A stretch of DNA of 64,000 bases from Actinoplanes cyaneus (lineage in GTDB: Bacteria > Actinomycetota > Actinomycetes > Mycobacteriales > Micromonosporaceae), in assembly GCF_016862095.1 (NCBI RefSeq), contig NZ_BOMH01000064.1, forward strand, positions 1 to 64,000. The letters are read 5' to 3'. Positions 1 through 8,973 of this stretch are shown piece after piece. Both the position numbers and the translations under genes were made by a program. The number at the start of each line of letters is the position of its first letter. The first letter of the stretch is position 1. Under the pieces are notes generated by a model. The model was not told where the DNA came from and did not search any database. It saw nothing but the letters and a program-made list of their open reading frames with translations.

Positions 1-131
1 CCGCCCCGCGCCACGCCCGCGCCGCCCCGCGCCACGCCCGCGCCACGCCCGCGCCGCGCCGCCCCGCGCCGCCCCGCGCCGCCCCGCGCCGCCCCGCGCC
101 GCCCCGCGCCGCCCCGCGCCCGCCCCGCGCC
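1..131. repeat. GC-rich 10-bp tandem repeat
   Basis: About a dozen copies of a 10-base unit close to gccccgcgcc run from the window edge, with degenerate copies in the first 55 bases. No codon structure or start site is seen. The array may continue to the left of the window. It could also be affected by assembly, since such arrays are prone to collapse. Confidence 0.75.
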
Positions 132-339
132 GCCCGGTCCGGTAATGGTCGCGGTGCTTTTGGGCGGCGTCGCACTCCGGTGATCTTGCGGCCGCCGCTT
201 GGGATCCGCTGCTGGTTGCGGTGCTCGCCAGGCGGCCCGCGCTTCCGGTTGCGGTTCCTGCCGCCGCGCGCGGCCGTCTCCGGTTGCGGTTGCTCCGCGG
301 GTACGTCGTGATCACCGCCCAGCCGCGGCGCGCCCACCC

Positions 340-550
340 CGGCTGGTGCTCAGGGTTGCTTCCAGGCTGTTTGACAGCCATGAGCACCAGCTGGCTTTCG
401 TCGGCTGGCGCTGAGGGTTGCCTTCGGGCCGTTTGACAGCTGTGAGCCCCAGCCGAGTTCCGTCGGCTGGACGTCATGGGTGTTTCAGCGGGTAGTGGCA
501 CCCGTGAGCACCAGCCGAGTTGCGTCGGCTGGACGTCATGGGTGTCTTGG
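340..550. repeat. Dispersed palindromic repeat, locus 1 (four units)
   Basis: Four degenerate units of the form gagcaccagccgag - ttgc - gtcggctggacgtca followed by gggtgtttcag begin near 342, 381, 442 and 505. The arms gcaccagccga and tcggctggacg can fold back on each other. Related units lie at about 24346-24400 and 54345-54432. All three loci sit at gene 3' ends, so transcription termination or a mobile palindromic element is plausible. Confidence 0.6.
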
Positions 551-596
551 CGGGGGCCGCCTGGCAAGCCACCGCACCAGCAGCGGCCGTGCGCCG

Positions 597-762
597 CGGC
601 GATGACCGTGACCGGAAGCGGCCGGGCGCGACCGTAAGCGACCAAGCGCGGCGAGGGCCGCAAGTGGCCGGGGCGCGGTGAGGACCGAAGTGCCCGGCGC
701 GGCGAGGACCGGAAAACGGCCGAGCGCGGTCAGGACCGGAAGTGCCCGGGCGCGGCGAGGAC
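597..762. repeat. Imperfect ~34-bp tandem repeat
   Basis: Four to five diverged copies of gcgcggcgaggaccggaagtg follow one another up to the stop codon of the last gene of the ABC operon. The copies vary by substitution and small indels. No reading frame is preserved, so this is probably non-coding. Confidence 0.5.
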
Positions 763-763
763 G

Positions 764-781
764 GTGACCGGAAACGGTCAC
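764..781. terminator. Hairpin at the 3' end of the ABC operon
   Basis: A perfect 7-bp stem (gtgaccg / cggtcac) with a gaaa loop overlaps the stop codon of the last permease gene. There is no T-tract, as is common in high-GC actinobacteria. It would cap the 3' end of the minus-strand ABC transcript. Confidence 0.4.
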
Positions 782-3474
782 GCGCCCCCGACCCGCAGGA
801 CCTCGCTCAGCCGGCGCCGTCGTCGGGCCGCCGCCTCCGCTGACACCACCACGACCACCATCACCAGGAACAACACCCCGACCACACCGATCATCAGCCA
901 GGGCAGAACCAGAACCGGGTTCTCCGACTGACCGGTCAGCAGCCGCAACGCCAGCGGCCCCAGCGTCACCCGGGCGAACAGCACCCCGAGCAACGGCCCG
1001 ACGACGGCTGCCACCAGGGCGAGCGGCAGCAGTTCCCCGGCCGCGACCCGCCGGGCCTCGCCGGTGCGCAGGCCCAGGGTCCGCAAGCGGCTCAGGGTCT
1101 GCCACCGTGCGGGCGCCCCAGCCGCCGCGCCGAGCGCGAACCCGAGCAGCCCCAGGGCGAGCAGCGTTCCCGCGGTCGCCCAGGCGAGCCGGATCAACCC
1201 GGTGACCAGCGCCGCCGAGCGCCGGCTGTCCTCCAGCGGCTGCCGCAGGGTCACCAGCGCGTCGCGGCCTGCGGACGCCGCGGCGGCACCCGGGCCGGTG
1301 ATCCAGACGGTGTCCGGTTCGACGGTGTACCCGGTCGCGGTCATCGCCGCCGCGTCGACCAGCACCACGTCCTGCGCGCCGTCCACCGGGGGAGCCGTCC
1401 CCACCGCCGTGAACGTCAGCGCCGGCGCGCCTTTCCGGGACAACCGGAGCTGGTCGCCGGGGTGGACGTCCCCGTCGGCGTATCGGACGAGAGCCGGAAC
1501 GGCGGGACCGGAGGCGCCGGGCAGCTCGGGCAGTTGGGGGAGGGGGGTGTCGGCGAGCAGTTCGCGATACGCGGCACTGTCGACGATGACCAGCCGCGCG
1601 GGCCGGGAGGTGTCGCCCACGACCACCGGCGCCTGATCCTGGACCTGCCCGGCAACGGCGTGGTGCACCCCGGGCGAGCCGGCGATCTGTTTCACCATCG
1701 CGGGGACCTTGGCGAGTCCCTCGTTGGCGACCTGGAGACGGGCGTCAGCGCCGACCGACCGCCAGGCCCCGTCGGTGAGCCCTCGATCGGTGGTGCTGGT
1801 CACGGTCAGCGCGAACGAGGCCAGCCCGCCAGCGGTGACCAGGGCGAGCACCGGCAACGCCCGGCTGGAGACCACAGCGGCGCGGGCGGCTCCGAACACC
1901 GCGAGCGGCCGTGTCGACCGCAGCGCCTGCCGCAGCGTCAACCCGGTGACCAGCGGCAGCAGTCGCAGCATCACGACCGCTCCGGTCAGCACGCCCAGGG
2001 CCGGAGCGGCAGCGGGCAGCAGCACGGTCCCGCCCGCGGACGGCAACACCCCGTGCTGCCGGAGCAGCGTCAGCGCGACCGCCGCGGCGGCGAGCACGGC
2101 CGCTTCCAGGGTCAGCCGGCGCAGCGCCGCGGTCCGCTCACCGATCTTGCGGGCGCTCCGGTTGGCCGGGACCCGCCGATCCCGGGTGGCCCGGTACGCC
2201 GCGGCCACCCCGAACGCCGGCCCGGCGAGGATCGCGGCCAGCCCGACCGGCAGCAGCCAGCCCCAGGAGACGCCGCCGGCGACCAGCACGCAGACGAGCA
2301 CCCCGGCGGCCGCCGAGATCACCGTGACCAGCGCCGATTCGAGCAGCAGCTCGAGGCCGAGCGAGGTCAGCGACGCCCCGCGCTGCCGGGCCACGGTCAG
2401 GGCCGGGGCACGTCGCGCCACCAGCAGTTGCGCGGCCAGGAGCAGGATCAGCACCGCCACCACGATCACCGCGGTGAGCAGCACCGAGGCCTGTGCCGTG
2501 GCGGCGTCGATCTGGTCCTGCACGTCACGCAGCACGAAGTCCAGCTGGGTGGACCACTGCTCCTCCAGGGACCGGTCGCCGGACGACGTGGTGGACGATG
2601 CCTTGAGCGCGATCACGGCGGAGACGATCCGGTTCGCCGAGTCCAGGGTGAGCAGGCTCGGGTCGGGGCTGAACCGGATGATGCGCGGCATCTCGTCCTG
2701 GCTGAACGCGAGGCGGGCGTCGGGCAGCGACTGCGCCGACAGCAGCCCGCCGAACCGGGTGATTCCCGCGCCGTCCTGCCCGTACACGGGCTGGAGCAGC
2801 CAGGGCGCCGCCCGCCACTCCGCCGCGTCCGGGTCGACGGGCCGGAAGACGCCGCTCACCCGTACGTCCTTGGGGGTGTGGTTGACGTCCTCGATCTTGA
2901 TCCGGTCGCCGGGACCGACCCCCAGCGTCTTCGCCGACGTCTCGGAGAGGCCGACCTGCACCGGCCACGGCGGCGCGTTGAACGGCACTTCCAGGTCGGG
3001 CTCGTCGGAGGTGGCCTTCGGGGCGGTGCCGGAGACCCAGGTGACCGCGGGTCCGCTCGGCCCGGCCAGGTAGTTCATCCGGAAGCTGCGCGGCTCGGTG
3101 CCGTCGAGGATCTTCAGGTACGGGCTCTCGGTGTACTCGACCGGCGGCAGCAGCACCGATCGCAGCGCCCCGAGCTTGTCCAGCGAGCGGTCCCGCAGGT
3201 CGTGGAGAGCCCCCGCGGAGTCCGGGGTCCGCAGCCGTCCGCCGTCCGGCCCGTCATCCCATTCCCAGCGCGCCTGGACCTGCACGTCGGCGTCGTCCCC
3301 GGACTGCCGGACGGCCTCTTGCACGGCCTTGTCGGCGGTGGTCCGCAGCAGCACGGGCACGGACCCGCCCAGAATCGTGACCACGACGACGACCAGGGCG
3401 GACAGCAGCAGCGGCCCGGCGTCGGCACGGGCCCGCCCGCGGACGCTGGGCCAGTGCAGTGCGGGCCGGATCAT
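778..3474 (-). CDS. ABC transporter permease, FtsX/MacB type (898 aa)
   Basis: This is a large membrane permease and the last gene of a four-gene ABC operon. It starts at ATG 3474, where ATGA overlaps the stop of the upstream permease, and begins MIRPALHWPSVRG. One membrane segment near residues 20-40 is followed by a large extracytoplasmic domain, then hydrophobic clusters in the middle and at the C-terminus. This is the duplicated FtsX layout of actinobacterial exporters. The open frame continues upstream to 4566, but that extension is a shadow of the neighbouring permease. The substrate cannot be read from the sequence; the family exports peptides, lipids or antibiotics, or acts in mechanotransmission. 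Confidence 0.85.
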   Translation of the reverse strand: MIRPALHWPSVRGRARADAGPLLLSALVVVVVTILGGSVPVLLRTTADKAVQEAVRQSGDDADVQVQARWEWDDGPDGGRLRTPDSAGALHDLRDRSLDKLGALRSVLLPPVEYTESPYLKILDGTEPRSFRMNYLAGPSGPAVTWVSGTAPKATSDEPDLEVPFNAPPWPVQVGLSETSAKTLGVGPGDRIKIEDVNHTPKDVRVSGVFRPVDPDAAEWRAAPWLLQPVYGQDGAGITRFGGLLSAQSLPDARLAFSQDEMPRIIRFSPDPSLLTLDSANRIVSAVIALKASSTTSSGDRSLEEQWSTQLDFVLRDVQDQIDAATAQASVLLTAVIVVAVLILLLAAQLLVARRAPALTVARQRGASLTSLGLELLLESALVTVISAAAGVLVCVLVAGGVSWGWLLPVGLAAILAGPAFGVAAAYRATRDRRVPANRSARKIGERTAALRRLTLEAAVLAAAAVALTLLRQHGVLPSAGGTVLLPAAAPALGVLTGAVVMLRLLPLVTGLTLRQALRSTRPLAVFGAARAAVVSSRALPVLALVTAGGLASFALTVTSTTDRGLTDGAWRSVGADARLQVANEGLAKVPAMVKQIAGSPGVHHAVAGQVQDQAPVVVGDTSRPARLVIVDSAAYRELLADTPLPQLPELPGASGPAVPALVRYADGDVHPGDQLRLSRKGAPALTFTAVGTAPPVDGAQDVVLVDAAAMTATGYTVEPDTVWITGPGAAAASAGRDALVTLRQPLEDSRRSAALVTGLIRLAWATAGTLLALGLLGFALGAAAGAPARWQTLSRLRTLGLRTGEARRVAAGELLPLALVAAVVGPLLGVLFARVTLGPLALRLLTGQSENPVLVLPWLMIGVVGVLFLVMVVVVVSAEAAARRRRRLSEVLRVGGA

Positions 3475-6400
3475 GAGACCACCCGGAGTTGGGCCGCGCC
3501 GGCGCGGCGGGCCTGGACGGTGGCGACCGCGCCGGCCGCCAGCGTGCACCCGGCGACGAGCAGGGCGATCAGCAGCAGTTCGGCCGGCCAGGGCCAGGAC
3601 GGGAGGACCGACGGGACGGGCGTCGCGCCGGTCTCGGAGCGGATCAGCAGGGGTGCGACGACCACTGTCGCCAGGCCGCCGACGAGGGTTCCCGCCATCA
3701 GCAGCGGGAGCAGGATCGCAGCGTGCTGGCCGAGCAGCGTCGTGCGGATCTCCCGGCCGGTCATGCCCAGGCCGCGCAGCCGCGCCACCTCCACCGCGCG
3801 GTCCCGCAGGTCGTGCGTGACGTGCAGGAGCACCCCGGCGAGCAGCAGCAGGACAGCGGCCGGAACGAGCAGCCGCAGCACGGCGGGCAGCCCGGCGTTG
3901 AGCGGGCCGGAGGTCAGCCGCTGGGTCTCCCCGGCCCGGGTCGTCGCGTTGCCGAGATGCAGCTCGGCCAGGTCGGCGCTGCTGGGCGAGCCGGCCCACC
4001 AGGCGTCGGCCGGGTAGGTCAGGTCGCCGTGCGCGGTCAGCACCCGGGACAGCGCGTCGATGTCGGCCAGGACGCCCGGGGAGCGCGCCGCGCCGGGAAC
4101 GGCCGGCACGATCCCGGTGACCTTCGCGGGCACGATGGTGGTGCCGACGGTCAGGTCGAGAGCCGACCCGGCGGAGACGCTGAGGGCGTCGGCGAACTGC
4201 CGCGACACCACCACCGGCACCGCCGCGGGCGCCTGGAACGCCGTCGTGATCAGGTTCAGCGCGGTAGTCGGACCGCCATTGAGCAGCGCCGTCCCGCTCA
4301 TCGTCAGCCTGTTGCCGGTCGCGGTCATGGCCGCCCCGCTGAGCTGGCCGGTCTCCTGCGCCGCGAACGTCTTCCAGCCGCTGACGTCCCCGGCCGCGCC
4401 GGGCAGGCCGAGCGTCACGGTGAAGTCGCTGCGCACGACGTCCACCAGGTAGCTGAAGTCGTAGTCGACCGGCAGAGCCACCGCCACCAGGCGCACCCCG
4501 TCGACCGGCGCGCAGCCGGTGATCCGGTGCGCCCTGCCGTCCAGCTCGATCGGCGCGCCCGCGCACAGCGAGCGCAAACCGGCCGGGTCCTGCAGGAGCA
4601 ACTGCGGGGCGACCCGCACCGGGATCGGCCCGGTCGCGGTCCCGGTCACTGTCAGGGTGGCGCCGGCGGTGACCGGGATGCCGGTGACCGGGTTCGCCGG
4701 GGCCAGCCCGCGCGTCGCCGACGCCCAGTCCTGCCCGGACGGCAGCCGCCCGCGCAGCAGCTCACCGGCGTGCGTGGTGTCGGTCGCGACCAGCCGGGGA
4801 GTTTCGTCGGAGCCGCCGAGCCACTGGCCGACGGCGATCCCGCGGTCGGTGGCAGGGCTGACCACGCGCGCGCCGGTGGCCCGGGCGATCGCGGTGCCCT
4901 GCCCGGCGACCGGCGGCGTGGTCAGGGTCAGCGCCAGGTCGGTGCCGACGGACAGGTCGGCCTGGTCGTGTTGCGACCTGTCCCAGGTGGCAGCCAGCGC
5001 CACACCGAACGTGCCGGTCGCGGCGGCCAGGCAGATCAGCAGCCCGGCCGCGGCGGCCTGCGGACGCCGCGCCGCCTCGAACGCGGCCAGTGGCAGCGGC
5101 AGGCCGTCCGAGCGGGCGGCCATCCGGTCGGCGAGCCGCAGCGCCGGCGGGACCAGTCGCAGGGCGAGCGCGGCGCCGGCGGCCAGGAGCAGGCCGGGCG
5201 CGAGGACCTGCAGCACGTCGGCCTCGGTGCGCCGGGCGTGCAGCTGCCACCAGCCGAGCCCGGCGAACGCGACCAGCAGCAGGTCGGCGCCGGACCGGGC
5301 GAGCAGTTCCCGACGCCCGCGCACGCCGTGCGGGGCCTCGGCGCGCAACGCGGTCAGGGTGAGCACCACGGTCAGGATCAGGGCGCCGGCCAGGACGGTG
5401 ACGAGCTGCGTGCCCGACACCTGCGGGCCGGTGGTCAGCCGGGCGCCGGCCATCGGCTCGAGATGGCTCAGCGCGGAATGCAGAAGCGACGATCCGGGTA
5501 CGGCCACCGCCGCCGACACCAGCGTGATCAGCCCCGCCTCCAGCGCCGCGGTGACCGCGAGCTGCACCCGGCTGGTCCCGAGCGCGGACAGCAGCGCGGT
5601 CTCGGAGGAGCGCAGCCCGGCCGTGAGCCGTCCGGCGAGGGCGAGCGCGGCCGCGGTCAGCATGGTCCCGAGCACGGCCACGGCGAGCACCGCCGCCTGG
5701 GTGACGTCCTGCTGGTTGCGGGCGGCGTTCAGCGTGTACGGCAGATCGGAGGCGACCCGGGTGAACTGCGCCCGTTCCCCCAGGGTCCCGGTCAGCCGTG
5801 CGTCCGCGCCGAGCACGTTGCGTGCCGCCGTGTTCAGCCGGGCCGGGGTGGCGCTGTCCAGGCTCGGCCGGGCGGTGATCTCCATTCGCAGCAGCGACGA
5901 GCCGCCGCCGAGCAGATCGCCCAGGTCGACGAGGAACGGCCCGTACGCCGGGAACTCCCGCAGCGAGGTGCCGTCGTTGTGGTTCGGGTCGAACCCGGCG
6001 CCGTCGAGCAGGTCCCGGTCCCAGCCGGCGCCCGGCGCGGGCCGCGCGATCCCGACCACGGTCAGGTCGACGGCGGGCGCCGGCGCGTCACCGATCGCGA
6101 CCGCCTTGAGGCGCACCCGGCTGCCCACGGTCAGGCGCAGCAGCTTCGCGGTCGGCTCCAGCAGCACGGTCTCGGGCCGGCGCGGGTCGGCGCCCGCCTT
6201 CGGCCAGCGCCCGGTGACCAGCGCGGCCCGGTCCGGCAGATCCTCGACGCCGGACAGGTAGGCCTGTGCCTTGTCGTCGCGGCCGGGCAGCTCCCGCATC
6301 ACCGACGACGCGCGGGCCGCGCTGGTCGACGGGAACGGCGCGAGGGCCCCGGCCAGGATCGAGCGGGTCGCGTCGGTGACGGCCCGCGCGTCCTTGCCGG

Positions 6401-6599
6401 CGATCGCCGACGTGTACGCCGTGACGGCCATCCGCTGCGGGTCGCTCTGCTGGGCGGCGACCGAGAGCGCGACCGGCGCGGTGCGGGTGACCAGCAGCGC
6501 GCACACCCCGAGCAGGGTCGCGCCGAGCGTGACGACGGCGAGCAGCGCGGCGAGCACCGGCCATTGGGCGCGCGCCCGGCGCAGCAGCAGGGAGATCAC
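3471..6599 (-). CDS. ABC transporter permease, FtsX type (1042 aa)
   Basis: This is the first permease of the operon. A membrane segment at about residues 13-36 precedes a long extracytoplasmic region. A block of hydrophobic helices follows from about residue 300, then a second extracytoplasmic domain and C-terminal helices. The C-terminus carries the LRGLGMTGREIRTTLLGQ type of sequence found in FtsX coupling helices. It overlaps both neighbours by four bases (3471-3474 and 6596-6599), so translation is coupled. With the 898-aa permease it would form a heterodimeric channel driven by the two ATPases upstream. Length and duplication match actinobacterial FtsX-like permeases. The substrate is unknown. 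Confidence 0.88.
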   Translation of the reverse strand: MISLLLRRARAQWPVLAALLAVVTLGATLLGVCALLVTRTAPVALSVAAQQSDPQRMAVTAYTSAIAGKDARAVTDATRSILAGALAPFPSTSAARASSVMRELPGRDDKAQAYLSGVEDLPDRAALVTGRWPKAGADPRRPETVLLEPTAKLLRLTVGSRVRLKAVAIGDAPAPAVDLTVVGIARPAPGAGWDRDLLDGAGFDPNHNDGTSLREFPAYGPFLVDLGDLLGGGSSLLRMEITARPSLDSATPARLNTAARNVLGADARLTGTLGERAQFTRVASDLPYTLNAARNQQDVTQAAVLAVAVLGTMLTAAALALAGRLTAGLRSSETALLSALGTSRVQLAVTAALEAGLITLVSAAVAVPGSSLLHSALSHLEPMAGARLTTGPQVSGTQLVTVLAGALILTVVLTLTALRAEAPHGVRGRRELLARSGADLLLVAFAGLGWWQLHARRTEADVLQVLAPGLLLAAGAALALRLVPPALRLADRMAARSDGLPLPLAAFEAARRPQAAAAGLLICLAAATGTFGVALAATWDRSQHDQADLSVGTDLALTLTTPPVAGQGTAIARATGARVVSPATDRGIAVGQWLGGSDETPRLVATDTTHAGELLRGRLPSGQDWASATRGLAPANPVTGIPVTAGATLTVTGTATGPIPVRVAPQLLLQDPAGLRSLCAGAPIELDGRAHRITGCAPVDGVRLVAVALPVDYDFSYLVDVVRSDFTVTLGLPGAAGDVSGWKTFAAQETGQLSGAAMTATGNRLTMSGTALLNGGPTTALNLITTAFQAPAAVPVVVSRQFADALSVSAGSALDLTVGTTIVPAKVTGIVPAVPGAARSPGVLADIDALSRVLTAHGDLTYPADAWWAGSPSSADLAELHLGNATTRAGETQRLTSGPLNAGLPAVLRLLVPAAVLLLLAGVLLHVTHDLRDRAVEVARLRGLGMTGREIRTTLLGQHAAILLPLLMAGTLVGGLATVVVAPLLIRSETGATPVPSVLPSWPWPAELLLIALLVAGCTLAAGAVATVQARRAGAAQLRVVS

Positions 6600-7273
6600 T
6601 CGTGCAGCCGCCCGTCGCTGATCTGGATCACCCGGTCGGCCAGGGCCATCATCACCGGGTCGTGGGTGGAGACGAGCGCGGTGACGCCCTCGGACTCGAC
6701 GACGCCGCGCAGCAGCGCCATCACCGAGCGGCCGGTCTCCGCGTCGAGCTGGCCGGTCGGCTCGTCGGCGATCAGCAATCGCGGTGACGCGGCCAGCGCG
6801 CGGGCGATCGCGACGCGCTGCTGCTGGCCGCCGGAGAGCTCGGTCGGGCGCTGCTCGGCGTGATCGGTGAGCCCGACCAGCTCGAGCAGCAGCCGCACCC
6901 GTTTCTCCCGGTCCGCGGCCGGGGTCCGGGCCAGCCGCAGCGGCGCGCCGACGTTCTCCGCGGCGGACAGCACCGGGATCAGGCCGAACGTCTGGAACAC
7001 GTACGACACCTTGTCACGCCGCAACTGCGACAGGCCGTCCTCGTCCATCGTGGTGATGTCGTCGCCGTCGACCACGACGGTTCCCGCGTCGGCGCGGTCC
7101 AGGCCGCCGATCACGTTCAGCAGCGTCGTCTTTCCCGACCCGGAACGGCCGACCAGCGCCACCATCGTGCCGGGTTCGATGTCGAAGGAGATGTCACGCA
7201 GGGCGTGGACGGCGGTCGGCCCGCTGCCGAACGTGCGCTCGATTCCCCGTACGGAAACAATGGGGTCGGTCAT
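6596..7273 (-). CDS. ABC transporter ATP-binding protein, LolD/MacB type (225 aa)
   Basis: A complete nucleotide-binding subunit: Walker A GRSGSGKTT, Q-loop region, signature LSGGQQQR, Walker B LLIADEP and the switch histidine in STHDPV. Its length is normal for the LolD/MacB family. ATGA overlaps couple it to the ATPase upstream and the permease downstream. Two different ATPases with two different permeases imply a heteromeric exporter. This one lacks the C-terminal extension seen on its partner. Confidence 0.92.
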   Translation of the reverse strand: MTDPIVSVRGIERTFGSGPTAVHALRDISFDIEPGTMVALVGRSGSGKTTLLNVIGGLDRADAGTVVVDGDDITTMDEDGLSQLRRDKVSYVFQTFGLIPVLSAAENVGAPLRLARTPAADREKRVRLLLELVGLTDHAEQRPTELSGGQQQRVAIARALAASPRLLIADEPTGQLDAETGRSVMALLRGVVESEGVTALVSTHDPVMMALADRVIQISDGRLHE

Positions 7274-8145
7274 TTGCCGTTCCGATCCGGATGGATTTGC
7301 ACGTGGTCGGACTCCAGCGCGAGCCGGACGCGGTTGGTCAGCTCGAGCGTGTCGCGGTACTCGCGGGGGATCTGGACGCGACCGGCCCGGTCCATGACGG
7401 CGTACTCCTCGGCGATCACGTGGGTGTCGCCGTCCTCGTTGGTCGCCGTGCGGCGCAGCACCTCGCTGCTGGTCCGGCCGTCACGGATCGCCACGGTCCG
7501 CTCGACCTGCCCGCTCACCGCGGCATCGTGCGTGACGACGACGACCGTCACGCCGTACCGCTGATTGACGTCCCGCAAGGCCTCGAACACCTCCGACGAG
7601 GTCGCGGTGTCCAGTTCGCCGGTCGGCTCGTCGGCGAAGAGCACGTGCGGCCGGTTCGCCAGCGCGACCGCGATCGCCACGCGCTGCTGCTGCCCGCCGG
7701 ACATCTCGCTCGGTTTCCGGTCGGCGCACTGGGCGACCCCGAGAGCCTCAAGCAATTCGTCGGTACGTTCCCTGCGCTCTTTCGCCGGTTTCCGCGCGGC
7801 CGTCATCGGCAGGTCGACGACCTGTCGCGACGTCAGATAGGGCACCAGATTGCTGGCGGTCTGCTGCCGCACGAATCCGACGGTCTGCCGCCGGTAACGA
7901 ACCCGGTCGGAGCGCGACATCGCGAGCAGATCCCACTGCTCGACGCGGGCCTTGCCGGCGGTCGGCGCGTCGATCCCGGCCAGGATCGACAGCAGCGTCG
8001 ACTTCCCGCTCCCCGAAGCGCCCACCACCGCGACCATCTCGCCCCGGTTCACGACCAGGTCAAGCCCTTGAAGAGCCTGCACCTCGATGGACCCGGTCTG
8101 ATAGATGCGGACCAGACTCTCGCAGACAATGAGTGCCTCAGACAT
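7270..8145 (-). CDS. ABC transporter ATP-binding protein with AbrB-like C-terminal tail (291 aa)
   Basis: First gene of the ABC operon. The ATPase domain (about residues 5-225) has Walker A GASGSGKST, signature MSGGQQQR, Walker B VLFADEP and the THD switch. About 65 extra residues follow. They include the stretch MDRAGRVQIPREYRDTLEL, which resembles the swapped-hairpin fold of AbrB/SpoVT proteins (R-G-R-V-x-I-P-x-x-x-R). I chose ATG 8145 over the TTG one codon upstream because a ggggga ribosome-binding site sits about 4 bases before the ATG. The tail might dimerise the subunit or bind DNA; this is an inference from the motif only. Confidence 0.88.
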   Translation of the reverse strand: MSEALIVCESLVRIYQTGSIEVQALQGLDLVVNRGEMVAVVGASGSGKSTLLSILAGIDAPTAGKARVEQWDLLAMSRSDRVRYRRQTVGFVRQQTASNLVPYLTSRQVVDLPMTAARKPAKERRERTDELLEALGVAQCADRKPSEMSGGQQQRVAIAVALANRPHVLFADEPTGELDTATSSEVFEALRDVNQRYGVTVVVVTHDAAVSGQVERTVAIRDGRTSSEVLRRTATNEDGDTHVIAEEYAVMDRAGRVQIPREYRDTLELTNRVRLALESDHVQIHPDRNGK

Positions 8146-8184
8146 CAATCCCCCGATCTTGGGCGTGCCTTTCTACCACGTTTC

Positions 8185-8919
8185 TTAACCGGTTAGGTAC
8201 CGTCCGGGAGAAGTGCCGAAATGATTACGGAACGCTTCGATGAATGCGCTGGGAGTACGGAAACCGCAGTCCATGGCCACGCGGGTGACGGAGTGGCCCG
8301 CGGCGAGCAGGCTCAACGCGTGGTGCAGGCGGAGCTGGGCGCGCCACTGCGGGAAGGTGACGCCCGTTTCGGCGCGGAAGAGCCTGCTGAGCGTACGTTC
8401 CGCGGCGCCGACCTGCCGGCCCAGCTCGTGCAGCGAGCGCTGGTCGGCCGGATCGGCCGCGAGCAGGTCGCAGAGCGCGACCAGCCGCGGGTCGCTCGGT
8501 GTGGGCAGCATCAGCGGCAGCGCCTCGGCCCGGCGCAGCTGGTGCAGCGCCACCTGCTCCAGGTGGTGACGATGGTCCGCGCTCAAATCGTCGTCATCAC
8601 TGAGCGTGCGGATCACCTCGCGCAGCAGCGGCCCGACGACCAGCACGGACGGATCGGCCAGAGCTTTGGTCCCCGCCGGGAAGATGATCGAGCGCATCTC
8701 GGTCGGCCCGTTCGCCTGATGGGCGTGCGGCACCTCGGCCGGGATCCAGACCGCGCGATTCGGCGGCACGACCCATAGGCCGCGCCCGGTGTGCACCTGC
8801 AGGACTCCATGCAGGGGGTACACCAATTGGTGGACGGCGTGATCGTGCCATTCGATCCGCTCCCGATGACCCAGCGGGCGGATCGTCGGGCCGGTCAGGA
8901 CTTGGCGTTCTACTGACAC
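8185..8919 (-). CDS. AraC-family transcriptional regulator with cupin sensor domain (244 aa)
   Basis: The N-terminal part (about residues 10-110) reads like a cupin: EWHDHAVHQLVYPLHG, then VPPNRAVWIPAEVPH. The C-terminal 100 residues hold two helix-turn-helix units; the second, around VTRVAMDCGFRTPSAFIEAF, is the AraC signature ending in FGTSPGRYL. I chose GTG 8919 because homology begins near there; the frame stays open far upstream. It is divergent from the MFS gene at 8974 with only 54 bases between them. In this family such regulators usually control the adjacent efflux gene, so that is the likely target. Confidence 0.85.
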   Translation of the reverse strand: MSVERQVLTGPTIRPLGHRERIEWHDHAVHQLVYPLHGVLQVHTGRGLWVVPPNRAVWIPAEVPHAHQANGPTEMRSIIFPAGTKALADPSVLVVGPLLREVIRTLSDDDDLSADHRHHLEQVALHQLRRAEALPLMLPTPSDPRLVALCDLLAADPADQRSLHELGRQVGAAERTLSRLFRAETGVTFPQWRAQLRLHHALSLLAAGHSVTRVAMDCGFRTPSAFIEAFRNHFGTSPGRYLTG

Positions 8920-8973
8920 AACTCGGCAGAATATCGGAAGCCCGCACCCATCGATCTGGCGATTCTGGGAGCC

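Larger units (their letters stand above)
132..777. other. Gene-free repeat-rich stretch downstream of the ABC operon
   Basis: I see no gene with plausible codon use here. The stretch holds three copies of a 'ggttgcggt' motif (about 212-292), a cluster of degenerate palindromic units containing cagccgag and gtcggctgg (about 340-550), and a roughly 34-bp imperfect tandem repeat of the type gcgcggcgaggaccggaa (about 597-760). The palindromic units also occur in two other gaps between convergent genes. Confidence 0.6.

Noticed and set aside
1..131. CRISPR array
   Set aside because: The repeat is 10 bp with no unique spacers, so it is a simple tandem repeat. No other array-like pattern was seen in the window.
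1462..4017. Plus-strand open frame of 851 codons opposite the two permease genes
   Set aside because: Composition typical of an antisense shadow; the minus-strand permeases explain the region.
3489..6863. Plus-strand open frame of over 1100 codons opposite the large permease gene
   Set aside because: Its translation is Arg/Gly/Gln-rich low complexity without a fold, and it is antisense to a well-supported permease and ATPase. High GC content keeps such shadow frames open.
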